This document shows positions 36,678-49,590 of a stretch of DNA of 64,000 nucleotides, one piece after another. Numbering within the stretch: position 1 is the first letter of the stretch; each line of letters begins with the position of its first letter. Made by a program: the position numbers and the translations under genes. This DNA is from Conus ventricosus (lineage: Eukaryota; Mollusca; Gastropoda; Neogastropoda; Conidae), in contig CM031609.1 in NCBI GenBank assembly GCA_018398815.1, forward strand, positions 34,792,747 through 34,856,746, read 5' to 3'. The notes below the pieces were generated by a model. That model did not search any database and was not told the origin of the DNA. It worked only from the letters and a program-made list of their open reading frames with translations.

Positions 36678-37037
36678 TCTTCTTCCCAATTTGTGTGTTC
36701 CTTTGTGAAGCGTCTGAGTTATTCGATTGTTGGTTTCATCGTCCAAGAAGAATACGGAATACAGCCGACGGGCATGGATGTACGACATCAACTGGCACGC
36801 ATGCTGCGCCTCATGTGCACACTTCTAACCAATCAGCGGACAAAAAAATAATCTCATTAGGTTAAGTTACTGCTGTTAGTATGGAAACTGATCCAATAGA
36901 TTCTGTCACAAAACATATTTCTAAAGCTGCACATGGTAAACATATTTGTTTTAAAAGTAGTTTGTACAGTTCTGGCTTATAATCAGCATCCTTTCCCGTA
37001 GAAAAAATTATCATAGATGTATACACCTAGGACTCAT

Positions 37038-37117
<80 letters not shown>

Positions 37118-37332
37118 CCTTGACATAGTTTTATTGCCAATAGCAGACAAGCCGTGTTGGCAAGGGGGTTACAATTACTGCATTAACAGATTGCATCAAC
37201 TATATACAATTGAAAGACACAGAATTCGAAATCTACAGTCGGCAACACATACCAACACGGATACAAACACACTCGCACACACAGCGCCCGCACGCACGCA
37301 CGCGCACGCGCGCACACATACACAAGCACATG

Positions 37333-37414
<82 letters not shown>

Positions 37415-37422
37415 CAAACTCA
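36623..37422 (+). repeat. (GT)n, (GA)n, (CA)n
   Basis: 36623-36675 (GT), 37038-37115 (GA), 37336-37422 (CA). Confidence 0.95.
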
Positions 37423-37529
37423 CTCATTCACTCCGCACACCTCAGTAACCCATTGTTTTCAACCATCAAGGCATGAAAAATACACAATAAGCGTTAACAG
37501 TGATTTTATCCATCGTCACACATTTTAGC

Positions 37530-37960
37530 TTAACAAATTTTGTTCGTGATATTCTTTCTTCGAAAATCACTAGCTTCTGCTTCAAATCGTGCAAATGGTA
37601 TGATATTTTGTTCATTCTTGCTGGATAGAACTGCTATCAGATCTTTCTCTGTGCAGCTGGCTGCCTGAAAATTTTGCGTCTTTTCGAATATATGCGTAAG
37701 CAAGACAATCAAAAACAAAATGTACTTCGTCTTCACTGTTATTTCTCTCTACACAATTGGGGCATGCTTTATTGTCCGATGCTTCGAACCATTTCTTTTG
37801 CACTAAGGCCCAGTGTTCTAGTTCGAAATTTTGTTAAGTTATGTTTATGCCATTTATTTGTAACAATCTTGAAATATTGTTTTTTTCAAATTCCGAATGA
37901 TTTTTAAACGAGAGAAACCATTCGTTTCCATTCATGCTGGAATGTCATTTTTTCTGTATG
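37530..37960 (-). mobile_element. LINE C-terminal fragment
   Basis: Minus strand: HSEFEKNNISRLLQ, then KWFEASDNKACPNCVERN and DEVHFVFDCLAYAYIRKD, the cysteine knuckle at the end of CR1/L2-like ORF2. One frameshift within. No RT is attached. Confidence 0.6.
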
Positions 37961-38284
37961 AACAAATCAAACGATCCTTAAGGTAACACATGGCAGCAAT
38001 ATTTTCATTACAAACGTTCAAATTTTCGATTTTTTTTGTATTTGACTGATTCTGAAGCTTTAAACACTGTTTTATCGCATGATCTTATTCAATAGCCTAT
38101 AAAATGATCAGAAAAATGAAAAAATGCAATAAAAGTGGTATATCAACAAGGACAAACGCATAACATTCAAATGTCAACTGTGCAGTATTGCCTACTCCCT
38201 GACAAAACCAAACGATACTAAAACCATTTTCTGTTAGTATTTTCTTTACAAGAGACACCCAATCAAATTTTCACACACTCACAC

Positions 38285-38285
38285 T

Positions 38286-38352
<67 letters not shown>
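38285..38352 (+). repeat. (CA)n microsatellite
   Basis: At the 5' truncation side of the L1/Tx1-like element. Confidence 0.95.
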
Positions 38353-38354
<2 letters not shown>

Positions 38355-38439
38355 GCAAACACGCACTCACACGCCATTTCATCTGTCTGTTTGATACTGT
38401 TTGAATTTGAATTTTGAACTGTTGCTAAACGTATTTACT

Positions 38440-41400
38440 CCTAAAACGCTGATCTGTGCAGGGCACTTGGCTGGATTTACAGATGTCCGTTTGGTATTCC
38501 TTTTGCTTTGACAAGCTTGTTTTGTTGAATGTGGATATAGAACAGACCACTCCATGATTGTGTTATGGTTACGGTTTGGTAAAAAAAGAATTAAGAGTAA
38601 TACCTTTTTGAAATTTAACTCGTCATTATTAAAGGACAAGGACTATCTGGACGAAATTAACAAAGAAATTGAGCATGTCAAACAAGAATATGCTGTAAGC
38701 CCATATGCAAGAGAAGCAGTACACACGATTCCTCTGACCGATTTACAGTTTACAATTTCTGATGATTTATTTCTATATTTTTTATACTGATGAAGCCTAG
38801 GTCCAAAACTATTTCATACGCAACTATGAAGAAGAAAACCACGAATGAAGAGGAACGTAAAATACAGTGAGACATTCAACGGTTCGAAAGAAAAGAGACA
38901 AAAGACGAAGAAGAGGTTAAAGCTATAGAGTTAAAGAAGGAAAGGCTAAAGTATTCGATAGAAAAGAATAGAAGGGATACTTTTAAGATCGAGGGCTAGG
39001 TGGATAGCTGAAGGGGGAAAAGTGACGGACTATTTCTGTAACCTAGAAAAAAGACATTTTATAAGTAAGAATATGATTAGATTAATTGATAACCATGGCT
39101 GTATTCTAAATGATCAAACAGAGATTCTTCACGAGATTGAAGGATTTTATGAATGATTGTACAACAAATGTGAAGTTGACGACTGTGATTTGGATGAACT
39201 CATTGTAAATATTCCACATTTAGACCGTGACGAAGCAAATAATTTAGATGGTGAAATCATACTGGAGGAGACATGTATAGCACTAAAGAACATGAAAAAC
39301 AACAAAAGTCCTGGCACTGATGGTTTCACAACAGAATCTTTAAAGTGTTTTTGGAGCAGAATAGGGGTTTTTGTTGTCAGAGCTTTAAATTCTGGATTTA
39401 GAAGGGGGAGCTGTCTTGTGTTCAGAGACAGGGACTAATTGTATGTATACCAAAAGGAGATAAACCAAGACACTTTGTGAAGAACTGGAGACCAATCTCG
39501 TTGTTAAATGTTGTATATAAAATAGGGTCATCGTGAATGGCCACCTCTTTAAAAAATGTGTAAGCTGGTCTCATCAATGAGGATCAAACAGGTTTTGTTA
39601 AGAATAGATACATAGGGGATAACATAAGGCTCATTTACGACACAATTGTCTATTTAGAGGAACACAAGTTACCAGGGCTTTTTATGAAACATTGACTTCG
39701 ACAAAGCATTCGATTCAGTGAGCTGGGATTTTATGTTTAAAGTATTGAAAGCGTTTGGATTTCAACCGGGCTTCTGTAAATGGATTGAAACATTCTATAA
39801 AAACATCAACTCATGTGTCCTTGTTAATGGTCAAGTTTCTAGTTGGTTTGAGATAGACAAGACAAGGCGGATGCAGACAACGTGATCCACTATCACCATA
39901 TTTATTCCTATTATGTATTGAAATTCTAGCACTAATGATTCGGGAAAATGTAAACATACGTGGAATAGTTATAGATACAGTTGAACATAAGCTTTCTCAG
40001 AATGCAGATGACACGGAATTTCTTTTAGCAGGCGACAAAAAATCATTTGAAACATGTATAAACGTACTGGAAATGTTTGGTGGTATATCGGGGTTATAAT
40101 GAATCCTGGAAAAACTAGTGCTGTTTGGTTGGGGAGCTGTAAAAATTCTGCTCTTCGTTGCATAGACCATTTAGGTATGGAGTGGAACCCACAACAATTC
40201 TAAATTCTTGGAATCTGGTTTACCAACGATTTGCAAAACCGTGCAGATATTAATTATTCTGAAAAGTTAGCGGATGTGAAACATTTGTACAAGATTTGGG
40301 TGAGAAGACAACTAACTCCTTTGGGCAGAGTGGCAGTTTTAAAATCGCCTATTTTATCAAAACTCGTCCATTTGTGGATATCACTACCTACCCACCTGAC
40401 ACTATTTTTTCAAAGTTACTGTTACAAATTTGTGTGGAATAAAAAGCCAGACAACATAATAGAAAAACTGCTCACAAAAGTATCCAAAGTGGTGGTCTTG
40501 GACTACCAGAATTAAAAACGTTTGCTTCTTCCATAAAATTGACGTGGCTGCAAAAAGTTCAGACTACACACCACAAATGAAAAACATTACAACATCTAAC
40601 TTTCCATTTTAAGCGATATTGAGAATATTGGACCAGAAATACTTTCTTCCTTCTGTAAATCAAATGTATATTGGACAGAGGTATTCATGGCGTACAAACA
40701 ATTTTCTACGAAGTTAACTGTGAGACTTCTTATGAACTCTTGCGGAACCAGTCTTTCATACAAACAGAATACAAGTTGGAAAAAAGACTATTTTGGGAAA
40801 AACATGGATGTAACGAGGGCATATATTGTATTGCTCATTTTCTGCTTGACAATGGCCAGTGTATTTCTTACCAACAATTTAAACGAAAGTATGATGTAAA
40901 CATTAATTTTGTCACTTTTTCTGGTTTTAAAGCAGCTATAATTGAATATATACCCCCCCCCCCCCCCAAAAAAAAAAAAATCAAAGTTGAAAATACGAAT
41001 AAAATGTTTAAATATGCATGTATGTTACAAAAAGTTGACGTCAGTTTGTAAAGGGTCAAGATTATATTATGACATTTTTATAGACAATCATACACACTCC
41101 AAAAACTGTACGAACTGGGATATTAAACTGAACATTGAAAATGACTGGAAAAAACTGTTTTCTTTATCTGAGTGAAATTTCTGACATAAAAATGAAATGG
41201 TTACAGTTACGAATAATACACAGATGTCTTGGTACTAATGTTGTGCTGAAAAAAATGGGTGTATTGAACAGCGATGTTTGTACTTTCTGTACCTCTGTTA
41301 AAGATATCACACATATGTTTTGGTATTGTACGGTCATACAACGTTTTTGGGAAACGCTGCTGGTTTTAATGAATGAAAAATGTATGTGTGCATTTAGTTT

Positions 41401-41647
41401 GCAGATAACTGAACCATTAGCCATAGTTGGATTTGATAAAGATGTACATATAGACCATGTATTTCGTTTTACTGTATTATTTGCAAAACACTATTTATAT
41501 CAGTGTAGAAGAGAACAGAAATCACCCAGACTGCGAGTATTTCTTAATAAGCTAAAATACAGATATAAAAGTGAAGAATACATTGCTCGAAAAAAAGTTT
41601 TATATACGATTTCCTTTCCAAATGGTACCCATATACGCCGGTGTTAG
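38440..41647 (+). mobile_element. L1/Tx1-like LINE ORF2, decayed
   Basis: A plus-strand ORF2 in many frames. The end of the endonuclease (YRTDHSMIVLWLRFG) is followed by LLKDKDYLDEINKEI; RARWIAEGGKVTDYFCNLEK; MKNNKSPGTDGFTTESLK (39157-39438); PISLLNVVYKI; NIDFDKAFDSV after frame repair; LSPYLFLL; a mutated catalytic box (NADDTEFLL); RQLTPLGRVAVLKSPILSKL (40231-40515); and a C-terminal knuckle CTFCTSVKDITHMFWYC (41135-41647). It is truncated 5' near the (CA)n at 38285-38352. The second catalytic motif is NADD rather than YADD, and stops are frequent, so it is inactive. Confidence 0.75.
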
Positions 41648-41806
41648 CAGGCCGAGAATGAATTACGAATGATTATGACAATTGTACATTATACTAGTAC
41701 AAGTATGATTATAGCACCCTAAAACTGTTACACCAGCATCAAACAGCACCTTTGGACATATTACAGAGCCATATATATGTGTATGTATATGCATGTATGT
41801 ATATGT

Positions 41807-41814
<8 letters not shown>

Positions 41815-41851
<37 letters not shown>

Positions 41852-41890
41852 ATATATAATATATATATATATATTATATATATAATATAT
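41815..41890 (+). repeat. (TA)n at PLE end
   Basis: TA units with a few TAA phase shifts, flush with the PLE tail. Confidence 0.95.
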
Positions 41891-42640
41891 CATGAACAAT
41901 ATAAAAGTGTCCTTAAAAAATCTGAAAATGCTCAACCCCTTGGGGAGCAACATCTGTTAAAAATATTTTTAAAAAATGAAGTATTAAAATCTACAACCTT
42001 GTTTCAAGCCTTGCTGTCACCAGGATATCTTTTTTTTTTTTTTTTTTTTTTTTTGGGGGGGGGGGGGGGGGGCACGCCAACGATCTTTTATGGCGTGCGA
42101 GACTTGATTTCGACTCTGTGTGTGCAGGCGGATCTTATTTGCTGCATGTGCGGCCTGTGGTTCTTATTGGGGCCTGTTCAGATGGAATGTGCTAGCAAAG
42201 ATTTCCACTTGTGCCTGCAATTGTTTACAATTTCTACTTTTGTTGTTCAGAGTTGCTAGGTGTGGTTTACATAATATCAACCATTTTTCTGTGGAGCATA
42301 GATTGCACCTTTTTGAAATATTGTTGTATGGCGCTGCTCTTTTTATGATTTTCCATGATATGTTGTATAGTCTATTTTTTTTTATCTTTGAGTCTCCAAA
42401 TGTATTTACTCAGCTCTGTTTGATTTTTGTATTTTTCATTTTTGAATGACTGTTTGTGGTTTGCGTATCTGGTTTTGAAAGTGTTTTCAGTAATCCCTAT
42501 ATATGTTTCTTTTTCATTTCCTGATGTTACCGTAGCTTGGTATACAATGTTGCTGTGAAGACATTTGTTGCTTAGGGGGCACTGTTCTTCTTTTAGTGCA
42601 GTTGCAAGATGTCCTTTCAGCACCCTTCTCTTTTGTGTTG
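41890..42640 (-). mobile_element. PLE 3' fragment next to (TA)n
   Basis: Same layout as 6521-7230: tail with GGAGCAACATCTGTTAAAAA, a poly-T/poly-G run, a degraded C-terminus, and an intact GIY-YIG block ([31 protein letters not shown]) at 42623-42372. It abuts (TA)n at 41815-41890 on one side and the truncated LINE on the other. A hammerhead-like core (CTGGTGA ... GAAAC, GTA triplet) lies at 41985-42028 minus; it is mutated at the conserved A of CUGAUGA. Confidence 0.7.
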
Positions 42641-42649
42641 CTTTTCTGA

Positions 42650-44200
42650 CTATCCGTCAAAAAAAAATCCCATATTGTGTTGTAGCAAAAGTATTTCGTA
42701 CGCTTGATTGCAGAGTGTGGTCGTAGGTAAAAGAACTAATCTTAACCAGTATTTAATTGATTTGACATAACTTCGTACAATCAGAGGAAATCGACCACTT
42801 TCACCATAAACTATTTTATTTGATGCATGTAACGGGACATGCATAATACGCTTTACTGCGTGAGTGTGAACATCTTCCACATGAGCGTTGTCATATAGAC
42901 TCCACACCTCTGACGCGTATTTCAGAATTGGTTGTATCTGGGAGTCGAATGATTTCCAAAACAAAACCCCATCAACTGAATTCAGTCTTCTCATTTTTCT
43001 TTAAATCTCAATGACCCCCTCTCTTTCCTTTCCTACACATGTCCAGTCAGTATCTATTTAGGTTTAATTGCGTAGTGAAAAGCATCCCTTGATATTTATA
43101 ACTATTTGTCACTTCAACTTTTGACCTCGCGTAGAACCACCTTTCATGTTGTGCTAAAAACCATGATATTAGTTTTTACTTAAATTTACTGTCAGTTGCC
43201 ATCTATCAGGTACCTTTTTCAAAGCGTTCAACTGCTTCTGCAAACCAACAGATGCATCCACAAAGAGAAGAACATCATCAGCAAACAGCATTAAAAATAG
43301 CTCAGTGGGCTCTGTTGACATTTGAATCCCATGCTTCGCATTCTCTGAAATATCTGTTGCAAGCTCGTTAATAAAAACAGCATATAACTGGGGAGTGAGC
43401 AGACATCCTCGTTTTACATCACGTGGACAATTTAAATGATCAGAATAAATGCCTTTTTCACGAACACATTCAAGGACAGAATCACAAATTCCTCGCACAG
43501 CTGCATACAACTTCCCATTCACACCACTTTTCCTTAAAACATTACACGCTACATTTGTATGCACAGAATCAAAAGCGTTCTGGAAATCAACAACAAGACA
43601 ACATACAATTTTATCATTTTAAGAGATATTTCTAGACTAAAGTATACAATTTAAATATGTGGTCTATTGTGCTGTATTCAGATCGAAATCCAGCTGATTC
43701 TTTGATAATTTTTTCCTCTCTCTCTGCTCAAGCAGTTAATCTTTTTATAAAGAATATGTATATAGATGTTGTTCAAAACACTTGTCAGTGCAATGGTAAT
43801 TATCTGGATTGTTATTATCTCCTTTTTGTGAAGAGTGATTATCATTGATTTTGACCATGCCTCGGGAAAGGTCCTTCATCGAACAGCGAGTTATAGAGTT
43901 ACTATAAACTCAATGACAGAATTGTCACATTTAAAAATTTCACAAACCACTGTATCCGGACCAGCGCTTTTGCCACATTTCATGTGATATATGCTGCTTA
44001 TTACCTCATCTCTTGTTATCACATTATAACATAATGGTTCTTCAGTACATAGATCTTCATTGTCTACCTCTATGTTTGAGTCTTCGGAATCGTTGTGTAA
44101 GCCATTGAAAACTTCACAAAAGTGATCATAACATTGCTGTGAAGTAGTTTTATCGTAGATGACTGGTTTTCTACTTATCGATCTAATTGTTGACCAGAAT
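42650..44200 (-). pseudogene. LINE reverse transcriptase, frameshifted
   Basis: Continuous homology over 1.5 kb in shifting frames: DEVISSIYHMKCGKSAGPDT, PEAWSKSMIITLHKK, STIDHIF, then an open block 43564-43169 with VKRGCLLTPQLYAVFINELA and catalytic LFADDVLLF, and 42994-42650 with FDSQIQPILKYASEVWSLYD. Same family type as the 54-59 kb LINE. The connection domain and zinc knuckle are cut off at 42645. Confidence 0.7.
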
Positions 44201-44699
44201 ACTCTGGAGTTGTGAACTGATTTACTTAGCTTGTCTAATCGTTTCTCATCGAATTCTCTTTCCTTCTCTCTTTGTATTGTTTGTTTTCTTTTCTTTCCTT
44301 AACATAAAGCGTTTTACGTTCTTTTTTCAATTTACTTTGATATTGCTTCAAGCATCTTTTAACAGTTCTTTTCTTTTTTTCCACACTCGCTGTGAAACCA
44401 GTCATTCACTCCTCTCTTTGTTTTTCCTATAAATCTCACCATACAAGTAGCAGCACTACGTAAAGCATTCACAAACAATTTCAAGCATGTGTTAACATCA
44501 ATGTTAAGAAATTGTATGGCTCTGTCGGTACAACCGTTTAAACTCTTCTGAGTTTAGTTCCTCCCTGTAAATTTCTGCACATTCTTCAGACCATGTATTG
44601 TACTTCTCTTCGCAAAACTCTGGACATTCTTTTTCTTATCAATGCTACCAATTTTTTCCATTTCATTTCCAACGGCAGATGCCAAGAGAACAAACAGTT

Positions 44700-45004
44700 C
44701 CCAACTTTCACACTGCATTGTTTGAGTAAGTCTTGTGATAAAAAAAATCAATAATACTGCTACCACTAGGCGACACAAAGGTTAATTCTCCTTTTGAAGT
44801 GTCCCCATACGTTCCATTCACAATTTTAAGTTCAAGTATGAAACATAAATCCAACAGAGATTTGCCAAACTTATTTATAAATAAATCCTTAGAACATCGC
44901 ACCAAAGAAGTTTTTGCATTTGCGTTCACATTTTCGATACTTGACATTAACATCATCAAAATCATCAAAATAATCACCCTTGTTATCAGCAGCAGCAACA
45001 GCTG

Positions 45005-45062
<58 letters not shown>

Positions 45063-45620
45063 GTCATCATCATCATCATCATCAATAACAACATCGTTAT
45101 CATCATTATCAACACTAGGAAAGAGGTTAAACATTCTCTCAGGTTTGGGTTGTTGGCGGCCTGTGCGGGCATTCGTCACTAATAAGAAGATATTTGAATC
45201 ATTATTATTTTTCAGTTGTTTCCAGCAAAGTGTCTTCCAGCAACAGAATTCCATCTTTGATTACAGAGTGATTGTATGTTGATCCTCCCTTAAGTATCAC
45301 ACTACAGGAAATCCTGCAATACATCTTTGTTTACATTAAATACCTTTTATTTACCTTTTAAACTACAATGTTGCCACAATTTAAACCGATCTGAGTCACA
45401 CATTCTTCATAGGCTTTTCTTACCAATAAAAAACACCACCAGAATTACGACCTTGTTTCGACAGTTTCTTAGCAGGTGCATGGAACTTCACAAAATCGTG
45501 AAAAATACCAGAGAAATCAAATTTCTTGTCGACGAACGTTTCCATTAGGCATAGGAAGTCAAAGGCGCTTACATAATTTGTAAAAGATACATCACAGTGT
45601 ACTATATAGATTTTCAACAA
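44700..45620 (-). pseudogene. LINE APE-type endonuclease with internal (GAT)n
   Basis: From 45620: SAFDFLCLMETFVDKKF and KKLSKQGRNSGGVFY are the N-terminal nuclease motifs (ETF carries the catalytic Glu). NARTGRQQPKPERM is the GDFNARTG-type motif. Immediately after it a (GAT)n tract (45007-45083) encodes a run of Asp or Met in place of normal sequence. The domain resumes with GKSLLDLCFILELKIVNGTY and TFVSPSGSSIIDFF. It would nick target DNA for retrotransposition. Confidence 0.65.
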
Positions 45621-46299
45621 TGTAACTGAGAAATGTTATTTCATTTACTTGATAGTCTAGCCTGTCCTATTTCGAGTTGTGTTTGGAGCGCAGAGATCTG
45701 TCACTGCCAGTTTTCGCCAGAAAAGTGTTTAATCCAGTCTGTGTGCACGACCCACTCCCTCGCGCTGCAATTTGTGAGGTCACTCTTCTATGTAGACGCC
45801 GTGACCCGCTGTTGTCTGTAGTGCCAGAAAATGTCCTCCTGCCTGTTACACCACGCACACACTAGGAAACGTCCTCTGTCACCTAATGAGTGAACCGACC
45901 GTGAAATCCTGCGACTGCCAGGTGAACAGCCACTAGGCCGTCCTCTGCTGCACAGTTTTCTCACTGAAGCAGGCATCTGGCTCAAAGGGTCACGCGCCAC
46001 GCTGTTGTTCTTGTCAGAGGACTGGTCGCAGCTTCCTCTGAAGTCACGCTGACTTGGAGGGAAAAAAAAAAAAATGTCGCCGGCACAAGCCGCACGCTGA
46101 TCCCCTTCTGTTCCCAGCGCAACCACTGCTTCTGCTGCACTTGATTGGCTGATGACTGCTCTGACGTCACGTTGACGACGATGGGAATCCTCGGTATAAC
46201 TGCCATCGGTCACGCGCCGGCTGCTTAACTTCTCGTTCGTACCAGCCGTGTACATGTCGCCGCATGCCGCCTCTGTTGCTGCTACTTCTGCGTATGTTC

Positions 46300-47935
46300 G
46301 CGGATTGGGTCTGCGCAGTCAGAAAGTTATTTTGCCTCGCACAAAATAGGCTGCCTTTCCCTCTCGCTTTGCCTTTGCCACTGTCTCTGCCTGTCTCCTT
46401 GTCAGATCGTTTGCCAGCTTTACACCTTTCTTCTCCTGTTCATGGTGAAATTCAAAATCGCGACATTTATTTCATTTTCTCTTTCCATTGTGGAAATTTC
46501 ACAATTATTGGTCTGGAGTCACCTGTTTTTGACTAACCTACCCTGTGTGCATGAACAATCTCTTCATCTGACCATGTTTTGTATCCATTGACACCGTTTA
46601 AGACGTCAACAATACAATGGGCACACGTGTCGTAATATTCTTTTTCATGGGGCGGGGGGGGGGGGGGGGGGGGGGGGGGGGGAGGGGGGGGGGGGGGGGG
46701 GAGGGGGGGGGGGGGGGGAGGGGACCAAAGAAGCGCAGATGTCTTGTCTCGAAAAACTTTCTAGTCTCTCGAGCACTTCTGTCATTTTCACTAACTGCTC
46801 CTGTAATCTGGTTACTGTTGCTGTCAAGTTCTGTGTCTCCTCCCTATCCTCCGCCATCCTGTCATACAGTTGATCCAGGTCTGCAGACACATTCTGGGGG
46901 CCGGAATAGCTCAGTTGGTAGAGCGCCGGACTCGTGATCCTGGGTCACGGGTTCGAATCTCCGCCGGGCCGTTTCGGTACAGGGGGATTTTCCCTCGGAG
47001 TTAACATTGGTTCTGACTCCATTTCCCATATAGTCCTTCGAATGAGACTATAAACCGACGTTCCGTGCGTGAACGCAGGCATAACATCTTACACACAAGT
47101 AAAATCCCATCACAAACTTTCGGAAGAGAAGGCCAGTTTGGCCATTGGTATGGATGACACATTACACATAGCATGCACCCTGCGTAAGAAATTGAAAGAA
47201 TGAAGGAAGTAAGGATACTGAGTGAAGGATATTGGACGACATTGACTGGATGACATGGGAAACGACTGAATGAAGCGTCACCTGGCAGCTCTTCAGTCGG
47301 CACTACCCAGGTAGGCAGCCTGTTGTGAAAACGAGTGCGGATTGTAAAGCGCTTAGAGCTTGGTCTCTAGCCGAGAATAGGCGCTATATAAGTATTCATT
47401 ATTGTTACTATTATTAACTGACAGTCTGTTTTGCTCTGCTTCCACTTGGCCACAGTGACTGTTAATCTCTTTGCATTTCTCCGATACTACTTCTAGTTCT
47501 GATTTAATATCGAACAGCTCGCAACGTGTAATGGAATTCGGTTCTCCCTGCTGTTCTCTGTTCGGTTTCAATTCTTCTTTTTGCACTCTAAGCGCTAACA
47601 GGATTTCCGCCGCAATTTCTAGACAAATGGCACTGCAACCTTTAGTCGGTATCTCATCTACGTTGACATTGTGTTTTGTTTGTCACTGCCTTTCTGGGAA
47701 TTAGGGCCTGGGTTCTCCTCAGTATCACCACTCACAGTTTGTGCAGCAAACATCCAACGTTGACAACACAGCACAACACAAGGACATCAGGCACATGTAG
47801 ATCACATTGACCTGGTCTCACAGATTCACCCAAGTCGAATATGTCGGAAATATCCGCTATTGTTCTCCTCAGCACTTCTTGCAAAAAACCTGGCATCACC
47901 TGTTTCACAAATACACAATTTGTGTGCAGGTTCAT
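46300..47935 (-). pseudogene. LINE ORF1 with N-terminal 2A peptide (interrupted)
   Basis: Starts at ATG 47935. After a frameshift it reads GDTEENPGP at 47703-47735, a match to the 2A ribosome-skipping motif (D-x-E-x-N-P-G-P). Then come coiled-coil segments (KSELEVVSEKCKEINSH; after the SINE, MAEDREETQNLTATVTRLQE) and an RRM-like C-terminal part recognisable as EIVHAHRVG, DSRPIIVKFPQWKEKM and KGVKLANDLTRRQ. The layout equals that of the 54-55 kb ORF1 but the sequence differs, so it is another subfamily. A SINE (46898-47412) and a poly-G expansion (46650-46722) break it. Confidence 0.65.
46898..47412 (+). mobile_element. tRNA-derived SINE
   Basis: A 72-base tRNA-like head (A box TAGCTCAGTTGGTAGAGCG, B box GGTTCGAATCTC, loop CTCGTGA giving a Thr-like CGT anticodon), a body with GACTATAAACCGACGTTCCG, and a tail GTAAAGCGCTTAGAGCTTGG ... 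GGCGCTATATAAGTATTCAT ending in (ATT)n-like repeats. Body and tail are of the kind common in marine invertebrate SINEs. The anticodon and acceptor stems have mismatches, so it is not a tRNA gene. It lies inside LINE ORF1. Confidence 0.75.
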
Positions 47936-48254
47936 GGAGAGGGTGAATCGCGATTAACACTTACCTAAACCACAGCACAACAGCGACAATACTCCATGTT
48001 GACAGTGTCAAACACACTCAAACGCTTTCTCACCCTGAACATGAATGTTCACACAGTTGTCACTCTGCCACAAAAAATGCCGATACTGGCCCGCCACAAT
48101 GTCAAACCAATCATTTTTTTCACTGAATAGCTCACTGGTATACTGCACTGCAGTAGCTGATACTGGTGTATTGTCCTGACTCTATTCATCTCACAAGCGA
48201 ATCAAATATGACGGAGGTCTTCACGGAGACAGCGTTACCGCCGCCATTTTTCTC

Positions 48255-48503
<249 letters not shown>

Positions 48504-48598
48504 CAGCTCGGACAAATGCAGTTGAAACTTTTCTTTATCTTTTTACGTTAGACTAGTTAGTACTTAGGTGACTTTTCCGAGAACAAACGTCGACTCAC

Positions 48599-49362
48599 CA
48601 GCAGACGAAGACACATATATGCGTTGCAGTTCATAACGTCGTCTCTCAGATCGGTTAACCACAGAAAAAGAGAAAGACACGGACGTATTTCTCTTGAAAC
48701 GATCGTAATGGATTGGTTTGTGTGTTGGAATAGGATTCTCACGCACTTTGACCTTGACAGTGTCTGTCATGCTATATAACTGAAGAGGAAAGAATGAGTA
48801 ATGATACCCACACCGTATCTTCACAAAATTTTCTTTGATAGTGCTGAAATATTCTGAATATGAGACATCGACATAATGTGTACATTCATGAATCGTAAAA
48901 CTGACAACATGGTAAGACTGCATGTGAAAGACAAACTGACATTCCAGTGATCACTTTCACGAGTACTTTGAGCACGGAAATAACCCGTTGAACCTTTAAT
49001 GGTAATTTCCGTTACCGCTGGGATTTTCAAGCATGTATCCAAGCCAGAAATTCTTAATGATGCGTTCTCTGTTTCATTCTTAGGAGTATTGACTCTGTCC
49101 ACGTTGCTCTTCTGCGTAAAAACACTGATATTGTTTCTTTGGGGTGTAACAGTATCTAAATGAAGTGGACTGGTTCAGTCCCCTTTGCATTTTGCAAACT
49201 GTCTGTTCGACTGGTTGTGTTCATCATTTCAGAGTTTTTATGAAGCAGATACATCCGAGTACTGTTTTCGTTTGCCATGAGGCCATTTGTCACATGCACA
49301 CTGTCACTTACCACTGTATCAAAGATATTGCAAAGCACATAAATCACTGTATTAGTATCCAT
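48599..49362 (-). CDS. Receptor-like gene, 5' exon: CUB-like domain (two apparent frameshifts)
   Basis: Minus-strand exon of a probable multi-domain receptor. A methionine at 49362 opens a moderately hydrophobic stretch that could be a signal peptide, followed by several N-glycosylation sequons and then a CUB-like domain (GYFRAQ near its start, Cys pairs around HECTHY and KIRCGY). The domain reads through only if two single-base frameshifts are allowed, near 49175 and near 48942. The exon ends at 48599 with a textbook donor (G|GTGAGT) in phase 1, which fits the phase of the acceptor at 32815. Extracellular ligand binding is the usual role of such domains; no ligand can be inferred. The frameshifts may be assembly errors or may mean a pseudogene. 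The start is the least certain part. Confidence 0.5.
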
Positions 49363-49449
49363 GATGATTGTACTCCTGAGTGTTATATGTTAAATTCAGT
49401 TTACTGCAGGTATTGAAAAGGTTTGTGATTCTTTAAAACTGACGTCATA

Positions 49450-49452
<3 letters not shown>

Positions 49453-49530
<78 letters not shown>

Positions 49531-49590
49531 GAGAGAGCGAACGAACGAACGAACGAGTGAACGAACGAACGAACGAACGAACGAAAAAAG
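49453..49590 (+). repeat. (GA)n, (GACA)n, (GAAC)n
   Basis: Three successive simple repeats. Confidence 0.95.

Larger units (their letters stand above)
42645..48255 (-). mobile_element. CR1/L2-like LINE with 2A motif, decayed and interrupted
   Basis: Minus strand. A 5' end just inside (GA)n at 48256, a 320-base leader, ORF1 with a 2A-like peptide and coiled coils (47935 to about 46300, interrupted by a SINE), an APE endonuclease (about 45620-44700, expanded by (GAT)n), and a reverse transcriptase (44200-42650: AGPDTVVCEIFK, YSTIDHIF, FADDVLLFVDAS). The 3' end is missing where a PLE fragment is joined. Many frameshifts. Confidence 0.75.

Noticed and set aside
44889..45254. Poly-aspartate protein
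   Set aside because: It is the (GAT)n tract inside a LINE endonuclease pseudogene.
46898..46970. Genuine tRNA-Thr gene
   Set aside because: The acceptor and anticodon stems have mismatches and a SINE body and tail follow directly, so it is a SINE head.
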